From contig SXUI01000051.1 in NCBI GenBank assembly GCA_005790605.1, positions 1 to 64,000 on the forward strand: 64,000 bases of DNA, in the 5' to 3' direction. A program made the translations under genes and the position numbers. The notes under the pieces are model-generated. The model searched no databases. It saw only the letters and a program-made list of their open reading frames with translations, and was not told the DNA's origin. This document shows positions 45,730 to 53,873 of this stretch, piece by piece. Numbering within the stretch: the first letter of the stretch is position 1; every line of letters starts with the position of its first letter. This stretch comes from Planctomycetia bacterium. Its GTDB lineage: Bacteria; Planctomycetota; Phycisphaerae; Phycisphaerales; SM1A02.

Positions 45730-46302
45730 TCAGGCTACTCGTCGGCGCATCCGGCAACCTAGCGTTGCGAGGCCGAACAACGCAATCGCGCCAGGAGCGG
45801 GAGTCGGCGGCGTAATCTCGCCATCGCCATCCCACGGCTTGCCATCCTTGTTCACGATGTGCAATGGCGCTTCGCTTCCGCCTTTAATGAAGTACGCGTG
45901 CGTCTGTGGATCAAGGGCGTCTGAGAACAGCACCGCTGAATAGACATGACCAGCGAGCAGCGTGATGGCATTCCCAGCAAAGGTGGTTGGTGTGAACTGT
46001 TGCGTGAAATCGCCAGGCCCGAGCGTGACGGAGAGGAGATTGGTCGCGGTGCCAAAGTCCGAGTATTCACCCTCAAAGATGACGAAGTGGATGAGTGCAG
46101 TTGTCTGCTCGCCAATCTTCATGGTGAAGATCGCCCCAGAGATGTCCGCGATGTCTTGCGACACGGAGTAAGTCCAGTGCTGGGTGTGCAGGTAATCGCA
46201 CTGCACTTGCGCACCGGTGTGTCCGGTTGATACGAAGATCGATGCCTGAGTGGATGCTGCGATCGAGCAAACAATCCCGGCGATGAGTACACGGCTGTTC
46301 AT
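45730..46302 (-). CDS. Exported protein with PEP-CTERM-like sorting tail (paralogue 1)
   Basis: 190 residues. A signal peptide (MNSRVLIAGIVCSIAASTQA) is followed by a beta-rich domain and a C-terminal tail TPPTPAPGAIALFGLATLG ending in CRMRRRVA. This is a short Pro motif, hydrophobic helix and basic end, as in exosortase/PEP-CTERM substrates of planctomycetes. The ATG at 46302 starts the signal peptide and has GGGAG ten bases upstream; the open frame from 46368 adds unrelated residues. It is a close paralogue of the next minus-strand gene. Function unknown. Confidence 0.82.
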   Translation of the reverse strand: MNSRVLIAGIVCSIAASTQASIFVSTGHTGAQVQCDYLHTQHWTYSVSQDIADISGAIFTMKIGEQTTALIHFVIFEGEYSDFGTATNLLSVTLGPGDFTQQFTPTTFAGNAITLLAGHVYSAVLFSDALDPQTHAYFIKGGSEAPLHIVNKDGKPWDGDGEITPPTPAPGAIALFGLATLGCRMRRRVA

Positions 46303-46705
46303 GAAATGCAAGCTCCCTATTCCAAAGTCTTGATCGCGAAACCCACGGCTGTTACCGCGACCACGCACACCCTGTCACACGCCATCCCGGGCGCAAGCGA
46401 TCCATCGAGGGAGTGGTGCTGAAGCGGGAATGTGCCTGAGAGATTCAGCGCAGAAATCTGCGAAATCTGTCACTCGTGCACACGATCTTGTTTCTGATCG
46501 AGAAGCCAAACGCTCTCCGAGGCGCCGCTTGCTCACCCTTGATTCAAATGCTCCCTCAAACCTCAAACCTCCTGACCAGACAGGGAGAGTCTGCCCCGCG
46601 TTCCGAGGCGAACAACTCAATCGGTCGGAAACTCGCATAAGTTGTGAAAGGCGCACCTCTTTCCGGCGGGTGCGCCAAGCGGGATGGGCATTGGGTGCAC
46701 AAAAA
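46303..46705. other. Intergenic region upstream of PEP-CTERM-like paralogue 1
   Basis: About 400 bp between the start of one paralogue and the terminator of the other. No gene or clear promoter boxes were found. A tandem heptamer (CCTCAAA twice, then CCT) lies at about 46555-46571, and a similar run occurs upstream of paralogue 2. Confidence 0.45.
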
Positions 46706-46736
46706 CACCGCGCCACCATTGCATGGTGGCGCGGTG
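46706..46736 (-). terminator. Rho-independent terminator of PEP-CTERM-like paralogue 2
   Basis: A perfect 14-bp stem (CACCGCGCCACCAT and complement) with a 3-base loop; on the minus strand it is followed by TTTTTG. It lies about 38 bp after the stop codon at 46774. Confidence 0.88.
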
Positions 46737-46773
46737 AAGAATCTCGAAGGGAGACGGTTGACTGCTCGGTCGC

Positions 46774-47346
46774 TTAGACGGCGCGGCGGCGGAGCCGGCA
46801 TCCGAGCGAGGCGAGACCGAATAGCGCGATTGCGCCGGGCGCGGGTGTTGGGGGGGTGATTTCACCGCCGCCAGTCCAAGGCTCGCCATCCTCACCGACG
46901 AAGGCGAGTGGGGTTTCGCTTCCACCCTTGATGAAGTACGCCTCGCTCTGTGGATCGAGTGCCGAAGAGAAGAGCACGGCGGTGTAGGTGTGGCCCGCTT
47001 GAAGCGCGATTGGCGTGCTTCCGAACATCATCGCCGTGAACTGCGTGGAGAACACATTCGCGCCGAGTGTGACCGAGAGCATGTTCGTCGCGAATCCGAA
47101 GGCGGAATATTCGCCCTCGAAAATCACAAAACTGATGGACTCAGTGGTCTGGCTCCCGACTTTCATCGTGAGCAGGGCCCCACCGATATCACCGACATCC
47201 TGCGACACTGAGTAGGTCCAGTGCTGCGGATGCTGATAGTCACACTGCACTTGCGCGCCGGTGTGTCCGGTCGAAACGAAAACGGATGCTTGGCTCGATG
47301 CAACGATCGAGCACGCCACGGCGGAAGCCAACAAATACCTGTTCAT
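46774..47346 (-). CDS. Exported protein with PEP-CTERM-like sorting tail (paralogue 2)
   Basis: 190 residues, the same length as and closely similar to the downstream paralogue: signal peptide (MNRYLLASAVACSIVASSQA), then SVFVSTGHTGAQVQCDYQHP, FVIFEGEYSAFG, ALDPQSEAYFIKGGSE, and the tail TPPTPAPGAIALFGLASLG with CRLRRRAV. The core may be a carbohydrate- or ligand-binding beta-sandwich, but no family was recognised. The pair is separated by about 470 bp with a strong terminator after this gene, so each is transcribed alone. Confidence 0.82.
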   Translation of the reverse strand: MNRYLLASAVACSIVASSQASVFVSTGHTGAQVQCDYQHPQHWTYSVSQDVGDIGGALLTMKVGSQTTESISFVIFEGEYSAFGFATNMLSVTLGANVFSTQFTAMMFGSTPIALQAGHTYTAVLFSSALDPQSEAYFIKGGSETPLAFVGEDGEPWTGGGEITPPTPAPGAIALFGLASLGCRLRRRAV

Positions 47347-47746
47347 GAAACTGGACTTTCGGTTTGAAATGGACCCACGGAACCTGACGGAAACTCCTCA
47401 AGGTCTAGCGCCTGTTGTTCGGGACGACCTCCTCGTCGCCGCGAAAGCGCAAGACCAATACAAACCCTCAACCCTCAAACCGTTTGCCGTCCATTCCGTC
47501 CGCGGAAACGGTCACGAAATCGACTGGGGGCAAGTGAAGCGCATGCCCCATGCACGGACGTGCCCCTTGACACATTGTTGTTGTGCGCGCCATCGCTTGC
47601 GCAATCGTTACAGACCAACATGTGAGTTCTCATTCGCAGCTTCCTCGATGACTTCTTGCGTGCAGCATGTCGATGAGGAATGCACAGAGCCAATGCATGC
47701 GGGTGTTTCTGCGCATGGATTGTGTTTGTCAGGAGGTTCGAGAGGT
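47347..47746. other. Divergent intergenic region before HDOD gene
   Basis: 400 bp between the starts of PEP-CTERM-like paralogue 2 (minus) and the HDOD gene (plus). AGGAGG at 47731-47736 serves the HDOD start. CCCTCAACCCTCAAACC at about 47465 resembles the heptamer repeats upstream of paralogue 1. A TTGACA at 47567 has no matching -10 box. Nothing else was identified. Confidence 0.45.
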
Positions 47747-48646
47747 ATGCAGGGATCTGCCGCAAACGAAGTAACGCCAGATGCGTCGCACATTGCGGCA
47801 GCCGCGGTGAAGCAGGTTTCGCACATCGCGACGCTTCCCGAAGTGACGATGGGGATCATCGAACTTGTCGAAGACCCGAAGTCGAGCGCGCAGGATCTCA
47901 ATCGGCTCATCGGCAATGACCCGGCGCTTTCGGCGCGCATTCTCAAGGTTGTGAACAGCGCGTTCTACGGACTTCCGCGGCAGATTGGATCAATCAACCG
48001 CGCGATTTCGCTCCTCGGACTCAATGCGGTCAAGAACATCGCCATCGCGGCGAGCCTCGCGAAACTCTTTCGCGGCGGCGCCCTGAGCGATCGATTTGAT
48101 GCCAAGGATCTTTGGACGCATTCCATCGCTGTCGCAGCAGCCGGCAAGGTGCTCGCGAAGGAAGCGCGGATGTCGAGCGGTGACGAAGCGTTCCTCGCGG
48201 GGCTCATCCACGACATCGGCGTGATGGTCGAGCTGCAATCCGATCGCGTGAAGCTCACACAGGTCTTTCAGAACATGCAGTACGGCGCCGACGGCGAACC
48301 GCTCATCGACTTCCGCCTCGCCGAACGCGCGGCATTTGGTGCGGATCACTGTCACTTCGGCGAAGCGCTGTGCGATGCGTGGAAGTTCCCCCGTAGCCTC
48401 GCCCTCGTGTGCGGCCATCATCATGATCCCGCGCAACTCCCGCACGACCAACGCCAACTGCCGTGGATCATCTTCATCGCGGAGCGGCTCGCTGCAGGAA
48501 ACGGGGGATTCACAAGTGACCTCTATCCGCGCGAGATCCCAGCGGATGCACTCGAGGCGGCGCGCCTCACCGCGGATCAGCTCGAGTCGTGTCGCGAACA
48601 GATCGCGGAATCGCTTGACGAGGCGCAAGGTCTTCTCGCGGGTTAG
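47747..48646 (+). CDS. HDOD domain protein
   Basis: 299 residues. The HDOD domain spans about residues 18-220: LPEVTMGIIELVEDPKSSA, LIGNDPALSARILKVVNSAF, SINRAISLLGLNAVKNI, LWTHSIAVAAAGKVLA, and AGLIHDIGVMVELQ with a His-Asp pair as in HD-type domains. Such proteins are signalling or output modules, often linked to cyclic-di-GMP, motility or stress control; no other domain is attached here. The ATG at 47747 has AGGAGG ten bases upstream. The open frame continues to 47261 through non-conserved sequence overlapping the divergent gene, so the longer start was rejected. It converges on the Lon-N gene. Confidence 0.88.
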   Translation: MQGSAANEVTPDASHIAAAAVKQVSHIATLPEVTMGIIELVEDPKSSAQDLNRLIGNDPALSARILKVVNSAFYGLPRQIGSINRAISLLGLNAVKNIAIAASLAKLFRGGALSDRFDAKDLWTHSIAVAAAGKVLAKEARMSSGDEAFLAGLIHDIGVMVELQSDRVKLTQVFQNMQYGADGEPLIDFRLAERAAFGADHCHFGEALCDAWKFPRSLALVCGHHHDPAQLPHDQRQLPWIIFIAERLAAGNGGFTSDLYPREIPADALEAARLTADQLESCREQIAESLDEAQGLLAG

Positions 48647-48655
48647 TCGCGCCTC

Positions 48656-49402
48656 TCAGTTCAATCCGATACCACGGTCACTCGGGGGCGGCGTTCGAGC
48701 CGCGGCTTTTCGTGTTGTGGAATCGAGCGTGGCAAGTTCGCTCAGAATGAAACGCGCTCGCTCGCGCAAACTTGGTTCGGCAAGCAATCGATATCGCTGA
48801 TCGTCGCCGTTGGCGAGGAGTGATCCAATCTGTTCAAGAAGCAGTTCAGCTGGGAACTTCTCTTGCGCGAGCCAATCCCGAATCTGATGAAATGCATCGG
48901 AGCGACGGAGTTCTCCGTGTTCCATGTGTTTCAAGATCGCCATGCGCAGCGCACGAATGGTTCCGAAGTGTCGATGGAGTGACTCAGTAGGGCGAAGAAA
49001 CGCGCGTGCGTAGAGCCGCGGGGCCGCGGCCTCTTCTATCGCCTCAATGCGAGCACGACAAATGCCTTGCACAAGCACTTCATGGCGGCCATCATCAAGT
49101 CGACGGTGCTCAAAGATCTTCCCTACGCACACGAAGCGGCGAAGTGCTGGCTCCTTCGTCGTCGCACAACTTCCGAGGGCGACTCGTTCGCCCTGCCAGT
49201 ACTTTGGTGCGTAGGACGCGATCGCGATGGGAGAGGCGGCGTGAAGTGCTCCGCCACCTTCCTCGATGCACGCTTCGATCATTTGGCGATAGCGGGGTTC
49301 AAAGACGAGAAGTCTTTCGACGACATGCGGCAGGAGCATGACATGCGGCAACGAGAACACCGCGAAGGGGCGGTCGAAATTGATCTCGATGTCGTGCGCC
49401 AT
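48656..49402 (-). CDS. Lon N-terminal (substrate-binding) domain protein
   Basis: A 248-residue stand-alone LON-substrate-binding protein with no ATPase or protease part. Seen: VFSLPHVMLLPHVVERLLVF, EPRYRQMIEACIEEGG, VCVGKIFEHRRLDDGRHEVL and VQGICRARIE, the PUA-like beta fold of the Lon N-terminus, followed by a helical half (residues about 130-230). Such proteins are widespread, and their role, perhaps adaptor or protein quality control, is unknown. It lies 62 bp before the cyclophilin gene's stop on the same strand and converges on the HDOD gene. Confidence 0.87.
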   Translation of the reverse strand: MAHDIEINFDRPFAVFSLPHVMLLPHVVERLLVFEPRYRQMIEACIEEGGGALHAASPIAIASYAPKYWQGERVALGSCATTKEPALRRFVCVGKIFEHRRLDDGRHEVLVQGICRARIEAIEEAAAPRLYARAFLRPTESLHRHFGTIRALRMAILKHMEHGELRRSDAFHQIRDWLAQEKFPAELLLEQIGSLLANGDDQRYRLLAEPSLRERARFILSELATLDSTTRKAAARTPPPSDRGIGLN

Positions 49403-49464
49403 CGTGTTGGGACTCTAGCTTGCGAATGAGAGATGAATCGCGAGGAATTCGAACAGCAGAACGA

Positions 49465-50157
49465 TCAGCGTCGGTCGAGATCTGCGTTCCACGCGATGCG
49501 GTCCTTCGCGAATCGCGCAAAGAGAGGCGCAGGGTCGCCCTCGAGTCGAATCGAGGTGATCTGTTCGTCCTTCGTTATGTTTTTCGCGACGGTGATGCCT
49601 TCAACGATAGTTGCGAAAATCGGGAAATCGAGATTCCAGCGTTCTTGCGCTTTGACCGTGAGAAAGAACGTGGTCGGTCGCACGGATTGATTCGCGCCAT
49701 CGGCGACTTTCGCCATGCCGACCATACCGCCCTCATTAAACAGAAGGTCTTTCGAGTACTCCGGTCGCAAACTGTACGACGGCACACGCGCACCGTCGAC
49801 GCCATTGGTCTGCCGCACGACGAAGGTGTGTCCGGTCCACCGCGCTCCGTCGTAGTACTTTCGCTCGACGAGATTCGCGAAGTTCGCGCAGAGTCGAGGA
49901 GCTCGCGTGACTTCAAACTTGATCTTGACGCGACCTGACGCTGTTTCAATGATCGCGAACAAGTCTCCCTGCTCGAGTGCAGGTGACGCTTGCGCTGGAA
50001 GTGGTTTTTCAGTTTTCTCAAGCGGCGGAGGCGCGGGCGCGCTTGTACCGCGCGGTTCTACAGCGCTCGGCGCGTCGCCGCATCCGAGGACGAAGAGGCA
50101 CGCGCCAATTGCGGAAACTGCGAGAAGTCGAAACAGGATTCCGTCGAGTGCGCGCAT
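49465..50157 (-). CDS. Cyclophilin-type peptidyl-prolyl isomerase, lipoprotein
   Basis: 230 residues. The start at 50157 gives a lipoprotein signal (MRALDGILFRLLAVSAIGAC then LFVLGCG, lipobox Leu-Gly-Cys), a Pro-rich spacer and then a cyclophilin domain from about residue 60. The domain shows IIETASGRVKIKFEV, APRLCANFANLVERKYYDGA, FVVRQTNG, GMVGMAKVADGANQS, TTFFLTV and FPIFATIVEGITVAKNI. It would catalyse cis-trans proline isomerisation in the periplasm. The longer open frame to 50430 overlaps the upstream gene and lacks features. It follows that gene by 10 bp, so it is probably co-transcribed. Confidence 0.9.
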   Translation of the reverse strand: MRALDGILFRLLAVSAIGACLFVLGCGDAPSAVEPRGTSAPAPPPLEKTEKPLPAQASPALEQGDLFAIIETASGRVKIKFEVTRAPRLCANFANLVERKYYDGARWTGHTFVVRQTNGVDGARVPSYSLRPEYSKDLLFNEGGMVGMAKVADGANQSVRPTTFFLTVKAQERWNLDFPIFATIVEGITVAKNITKDEQITSIRLEGDPAPLFARFAKDRIAWNADLDRR

Positions 50158-50167
50158 AGCGAGTGCA

Positions 50168-51727
50168 TTATGGAGTGGGTCGCTTCCGACTGCCACGCGA
50201 GCGACCGCGATCGACGACAGGTGGAGAGTCACTCGGAGATGCGGATTCGGTTCCCTCGCCGATCGCTGCATCGTCCTTGGCGCCGTCGCTGTTGCCGGGA
50301 ATCTCTGGAGCGCGAACTTGCAGTACCTCTGGATCGGCGAGCCCTGCTGCGGCCGCCGCGTTGAGCAGTCCGTCGTGCGTAAACGCATCTGCTCGGTCGA
50401 GGGAAGTGAGCGCCTGCATCGCGTCCTCAAGCTGCGGACGAAGCGAAATCGCCTCGCTGGCGAGAATGCGATCGAGCGTGCGCACGCTTTCGCGAACGAC
50501 CGCGCGTCGTTTCGCTTGCACGGCGAGCGTGTTCGCTTGATGTCGAAGTCGTTGTTCGACGAGGGCAGGGTCGTTCGCCATGGCGAGTGCGAGGGCGCGG
50601 TCGGACGAGTTTGCGGCGGCGCGAGTCAGAGGCGCGAGCCGTTCGATGGTCGAGAGCAGTACCTCCGTCATGGCGCTGGCGTCCTGAGGCGTCACGAGCG
50701 GCGAACCCGTAAAGACATCCACGAGTTTCCGCAGCATCCGCTCCTCTTCATCGATCTCCGGATGCGTGCGTTCGATCCAAAGGCGAGGGAGACGAAGCCC
50801 GAGTTCTTGCGCAAAGCTCTTGCGGAGAAGTTCGACCCAACGAGCGTTGAGATCGCGCAGCGAGAACTCGCTCTCAGCCTCCTTGATGTCAAGCAGATCA
50901 AGCTCACTCTCGATGAGGGACGCCTCATCCCGAGACTTGGTGAGCTTCCATTCCGGACCGAGCTCGACGAGCAGCGTTGCGCGCTCGGCCTGGATCGCGC
51001 GTAGAGCGGTGCACCGCGCATCAAGAGCGGTGTTGAGTTCGATGGCGTACTTTCGAGTCATCACGCCGAGCGGCGATTGCGGGTCGAGCTTTGGAACGAT
51101 GGCCGAAATGAGTTCTCGCAGGTCGATCGCTGCTCCCGGAATGCGAGTCGCCGGTGGCGTTCGCGCCGTTGCGCGAGAAAGCAGAAACTCCTCAAGTGGA
51201 ATGCGGCGAGCAGGCTCGGATCCATTTCGAAGCACTTTGAGGATTGGCTCCTCGATGCCGCTGAGAGTGGCGAGAAGAGCATCGCGTTGCTGGTGGAGCG
51301 CGACGAGCTCAGGGGTGTAGCGAGGATCAAAGGAATTCGATCGCGCGTCGTATCTGAATGCCGCGGGGAGCAGTGTGGCGATCGACCGACCCAGTTTCTT
51401 TTCCACCTCGGCGCGCTGCGTGTTCGCGAACTCAATCTGTTCATCGAGGACCGCGCGATCTTGCTCGCTCAGACCGAGCGCCTTGGCGAGTCGGTGATAC
51501 TCCTCGATGGGAGTCGCGGCTGGAAGAAACTGCTCTCGGAGTTCTCGCTCCCGATTCTCGCGCTTCGCGTCATCGTCTCTCGGTTTGATTATCGGCGTGG
51601 AAGCAGGCGCAACCGCCTTCGCTTCGGGAGCGGCTGCACTCGAGGGAGGCGTTGAGCGCGTGGCATCTTGGAGCGCGGGAAGCGCGCTCAGGACAATCGC
51701 GACGACGACGGGTGTTGCAACAATCAT
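50168..51727 (-). CDS. Exported hypothetical protein, largely alpha-helical
   Basis: 519 residues, not recognised. A hydrophobic N-terminus (MIVATPVVVAIVLSALPALQ) looks like a signal peptide or anchor. An Ala/Pro/Ser-rich linker is followed by about 400 residues of charged helix (ERELREQFLPAATPIEEYHR, QIEFANTQRAEVEKKLGRSI, ELNTALDARCTALRAIQAER) that could form coiled coils. The C-terminus is a disordered Ser/Pro/Arg-rich tail. It sits upstream of the lipoprotein cyclophilin on the same strand, suggesting a periplasmic setting. Confidence 0.6.
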   Translation of the reverse strand: MIVATPVVVAIVLSALPALQDATRSTPPSSAAAPEAKAVAPASTPIIKPRDDDAKRENRERELREQFLPAATPIEEYHRLAKALGLSEQDRAVLDEQIEFANTQRAEVEKKLGRSIATLLPAAFRYDARSNSFDPRYTPELVALHQQRDALLATLSGIEEPILKVLRNGSEPARRIPLEEFLLSRATARTPPATRIPGAAIDLRELISAIVPKLDPQSPLGVMTRKYAIELNTALDARCTALRAIQAERATLLVELGPEWKLTKSRDEASLIESELDLLDIKEAESEFSLRDLNARWVELLRKSFAQELGLRLPRLWIERTHPEIDEEERMLRKLVDVFTGSPLVTPQDASAMTEVLLSTIERLAPLTRAAANSSDRALALAMANDPALVEQRLRHQANTLAVQAKRRAVVRESVRTLDRILASEAISLRPQLEDAMQALTSLDRADAFTHDGLLNAAAAAGLADPEVLQVRAPEIPGNSDGAKDDAAIGEGTESASPSDSPPVVDRGRSRGSRKRPTP

Positions 51728-51848
51728 CGATGCGGGGTTGAGGATAACCGCCCTCGGTGTACGCCTACCTCAACTTGCGGCTTCAAATTGGTAGTATTTC
51801 CGCTTACGACGCGCACCTCGCATTGTGCGCGCGTTGGGAGTACTGAAC

Positions 51849-52430
51849 ATGGGTGGTGGTTTCGCAATTGGTTCGTTTCTGTGCTGCGGCGTTGTAGTCG
51901 CCGTGCTTCTCGTCGTCGGCCTTTGGCTCATGGGTATCTACAACGGACTGGCCCGACTTCGCGTTGCGGCGCAGGCTGCGTGGAGCGGCATCGATGTCGA
52001 ACTGAAGCGTCGGCACGATCTCATCCCGAATCTCGTGGAAACGGTCAAGGGCTACGCGGCGCACGAACGCGGCACGCTTGATGCGGTCATCAGCGCGCGC
52101 GCGAAGGCGGTCAGCGCGGGACCCATTGACTCCAAGATTGCAGCCGAAGGTGAACTCACGCAAGCACTTGGTCGACTCATGGCGATTGCCGAGGCGTATC
52201 CTGACCTCAAGGCCAACACGAGCTTCCTTCAGTTGCAGGGCGAACTCGCGTCAACCGAGGATCGCATTGGTCGTTCCCGAGTTGGATACAACGGCGCGGC
52301 TGGTTCGTTCAACACGACGGTCGTGGTCTTCCCGAACAATCTTGTTGCGGGCATGTTCGGCTTTTCGAAGATGGCGTTCTTCGAAGTCGACAATCCGGCG
52401 GAGCGCAACGCGCCGCAAGTCAAATTCTGA
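51849..52430 (+). CDS. lemA: LemA family protein (copy 1)
   Basis: 193 residues with one N-terminal membrane helix (about residues 6-30), then the LemA domain. The diagnostic motif YNGLARLRVAAQAAWSGIDV, followed by ELKRRHDLIPNLVETVKGYA, is complete. Later NTSFLQLQGELASTEDRIGR and a helical bundle end in FGFSKMAFFEVDNPAERNAP. The ATG has GGGAG eight bases before it. Function of LemA proteins is unclear; they are membrane-anchored four-helix proteins. The stop overlaps the next start by one base (TGATG). Confidence 0.93.
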   Translation: MGGGFAIGSFLCCGVVVAVLLVVGLWLMGIYNGLARLRVAAQAAWSGIDVELKRRHDLIPNLVETVKGYAAHERGTLDAVISARAKAVSAGPIDSKIAAEGELTQALGRLMAIAEAYPDLKANTSFLQLQGELASTEDRIGRSRVGYNGAAGSFNTTVVVFPNNLVAGMFGFSKMAFFEVDNPAERNAPQVKF

Positions 52431-53224
52431 TGTCCAGCACGCTCTTGTTCGCGATAGAGGATGTGGCATCCTGCTTTGCCGGCGGCGCTGGGGTGATCGG
52501 GGCCATCGGGTTCGTTGCGCTACTGATCTATCTTGTCACCAAGCAAACGAGACTCCGTCGTGAACGCGTAGAGGCGCTTGAGAAGCTCGCAAACGACCTC
52601 GGTCTCGGCGGACCGGGAATTGGTTGGTATGAGGGATTCGACGAAACTGCGCCGGCGGGGAAGTTTGAAGACTTTCAGGTCGGTCACTCCCGTGGCGCAA
52701 CTTGGGTGCGAGGAAGTTCCATCGACATCCATGGCATTTGCGCGGATCTCGTCCTCGCTGACTACCTCTACAAAGTGACGAGCACGTACGGGAAGAGGAG
52801 GCGCACCGTCACGCATGAGTTCTCATGCCTGATGTGGAGTCCGACGATGGGATTGCCGGAGCAACTCTCCTTGCGCGAAGAGGGATTTTTTGATCGCATC
52901 AGCGCGCTCATAGGCATGGATGACATCGACTTTGAGTCGAGTGAGTTCAGCAAGCGATTTCATGTCAAGTGCAGTGACGAGCGCGCCGCATACGATCTCT
53001 TTGACCCGCGGATGATGGAGTGGATGCTTGCGACCGCGCCGCCAAGTCTTGACCTTCGGTCAGGCACCTTCCTCTTCCGAGGAGCCGGAATGTGGAGCGC
53101 TGAGGAGTTTGCGGGCATCCTCCGTTGGATCGGTGATTTCATTCAGCACTTTCCGCGACACTTTGTTGATAGCCGTGTCCCAAAGGAGGACGCTCTCAAA
53201 TGGGAAGCCAGCTTGCACAAGTAG
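52430..53224 (+). CDS. Single-span membrane protein between two LemA genes
   Basis: 264 residues, family not firmly recognised. One N-terminal membrane helix (GVIGAIGFVALLIYLVTK, about residues 21-38) is followed by a basic stretch and a soluble cytoplasmic region with GIGWYEGFDETAPAGKFEDF, HEFSCLMWSPTMGLPEQLSL and FSKRFHVKCSDERAAYDLFD. The pattern, with conserved F-x-V near the end and a small beta domain, resembles DUF3137-type proteins often encoded beside lemA. It overlaps lemA copy 1 by 1 nt and copy 2 by 25 nt, so all three are co-translated and probably form one membrane complex. Confidence 0.68.
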   Translation: MSSTLLFAIEDVASCFAGGAGVIGAIGFVALLIYLVTKQTRLRRERVEALEKLANDLGLGGPGIGWYEGFDETAPAGKFEDFQVGHSRGATWVRGSSIDIHGICADLVLADYLYKVTSTYGKRRRTVTHEFSCLMWSPTMGLPEQLSLREEGFFDRISALIGMDDIDFESSEFSKRFHVKCSDERAAYDLFDPRMMEWMLATAPPSLDLRSGTFLFRGAGMWSAEEFAGILRWIGDFIQHFPRHFVDSRVPKEDALKWEASLHK

Positions 53225-53793
53225 AACCCACTGTCGTCGTTGGAGTTTGCGCGTGCGCACTGATCCTCGTTCCCGCGATCTGGATCGCGGTGGTCTACAA
53301 CGGGTTCGCGCGACTCCGCCAAACCATACGCGAGAGTTTTTCCGGCATTGATGTCGAGCTCAAGCGCCGCCATGACCTGATTCCGAATCTGGTGCTCACC
53401 GTTGAGGGATACGCCAAGCACGAGCGCGAATCGATCGAAGCCGTTGTTCATGCGCGCACGCGTGCCATGGCGCCGCACGCGAGCGCGATTGACACGATTT
53501 CCTCTGAGCAGGTGCTAGGAAAATCGCTCGCGCGACTCATCGCGATCGCCGAGAAGTACCCAACCCTGAAGGCCGACCAACACTTTCTCGAGTTGCAGCG
53601 AGAGCTCTCAGTCGCGGAGGATCGCTTGGCCGCGTCACGCCGCTTCTACAACAGTAATGTGCGGGAGATGAACGCCAAGTGCGCGAGCTTTCCGACCAAC
53701 ATCGTCGGAGGTATCTTTGGGTTTGAGGAGGTGCCGTTCTTTGAACTCGACTCGCCGGCAGAGCGCAGCGTGCCGCGCGTCTCCGGCCCTTGA
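53200..53793 (+). CDS. lemA: LemA family protein (copy 2)
   Basis: 197 residues, paralogous to copy 1. One membrane helix (TVVVGVCACALILVPAIWIA) leads to YNGFARLRQTIRESFSGIDV, then ELKRRHDLIPNLVLTVEGYA, DQHFLELQRELSVAEDRLAA and the same ending FGFEEVPFFELDSPAERSVP. The start lies 25 nt inside the preceding gene. Two different LemA proteins in one unit suggests a hetero-oligomer. About 80 bp separate it from ruvB, with no obvious terminator. Confidence 0.92.
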   Translation: MGSQLAQVEPTVVVGVCACALILVPAIWIAVVYNGFARLRQTIRESFSGIDVELKRRHDLIPNLVLTVEGYAKHERESIEAVVHARTRAMAPHASAIDTISSEQVLGKSLARLIAIAEKYPTLKADQHFLELQRELSVAEDRLAASRRFYNSNVREMNAKCASFPTNIVGGIFGFEEVPFFELDSPAERSVPRVSGP

Positions 53794-53873
53794 CGCCCCG
53801 CGCCGCCCCGCGTTGACGGCGCCCACAACTTGACCCCTCGTTCGACAAAAACGGCTGCGGTACCATCGCCGGT

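Noticed and set aside
47567-47595. TTGACA box as a sigma-70 promoter
   Set aside because: At spacings of 16-19 bp the downstream hexamers are GC-rich and unlike TATAAT.
47261-47746. Upstream extension of the HDOD gene
   Set aside because: It crosses the divergent PEP-CTERM-like gene start and has no HDOD similarity; AGGAGG before 47747 marks the real start.
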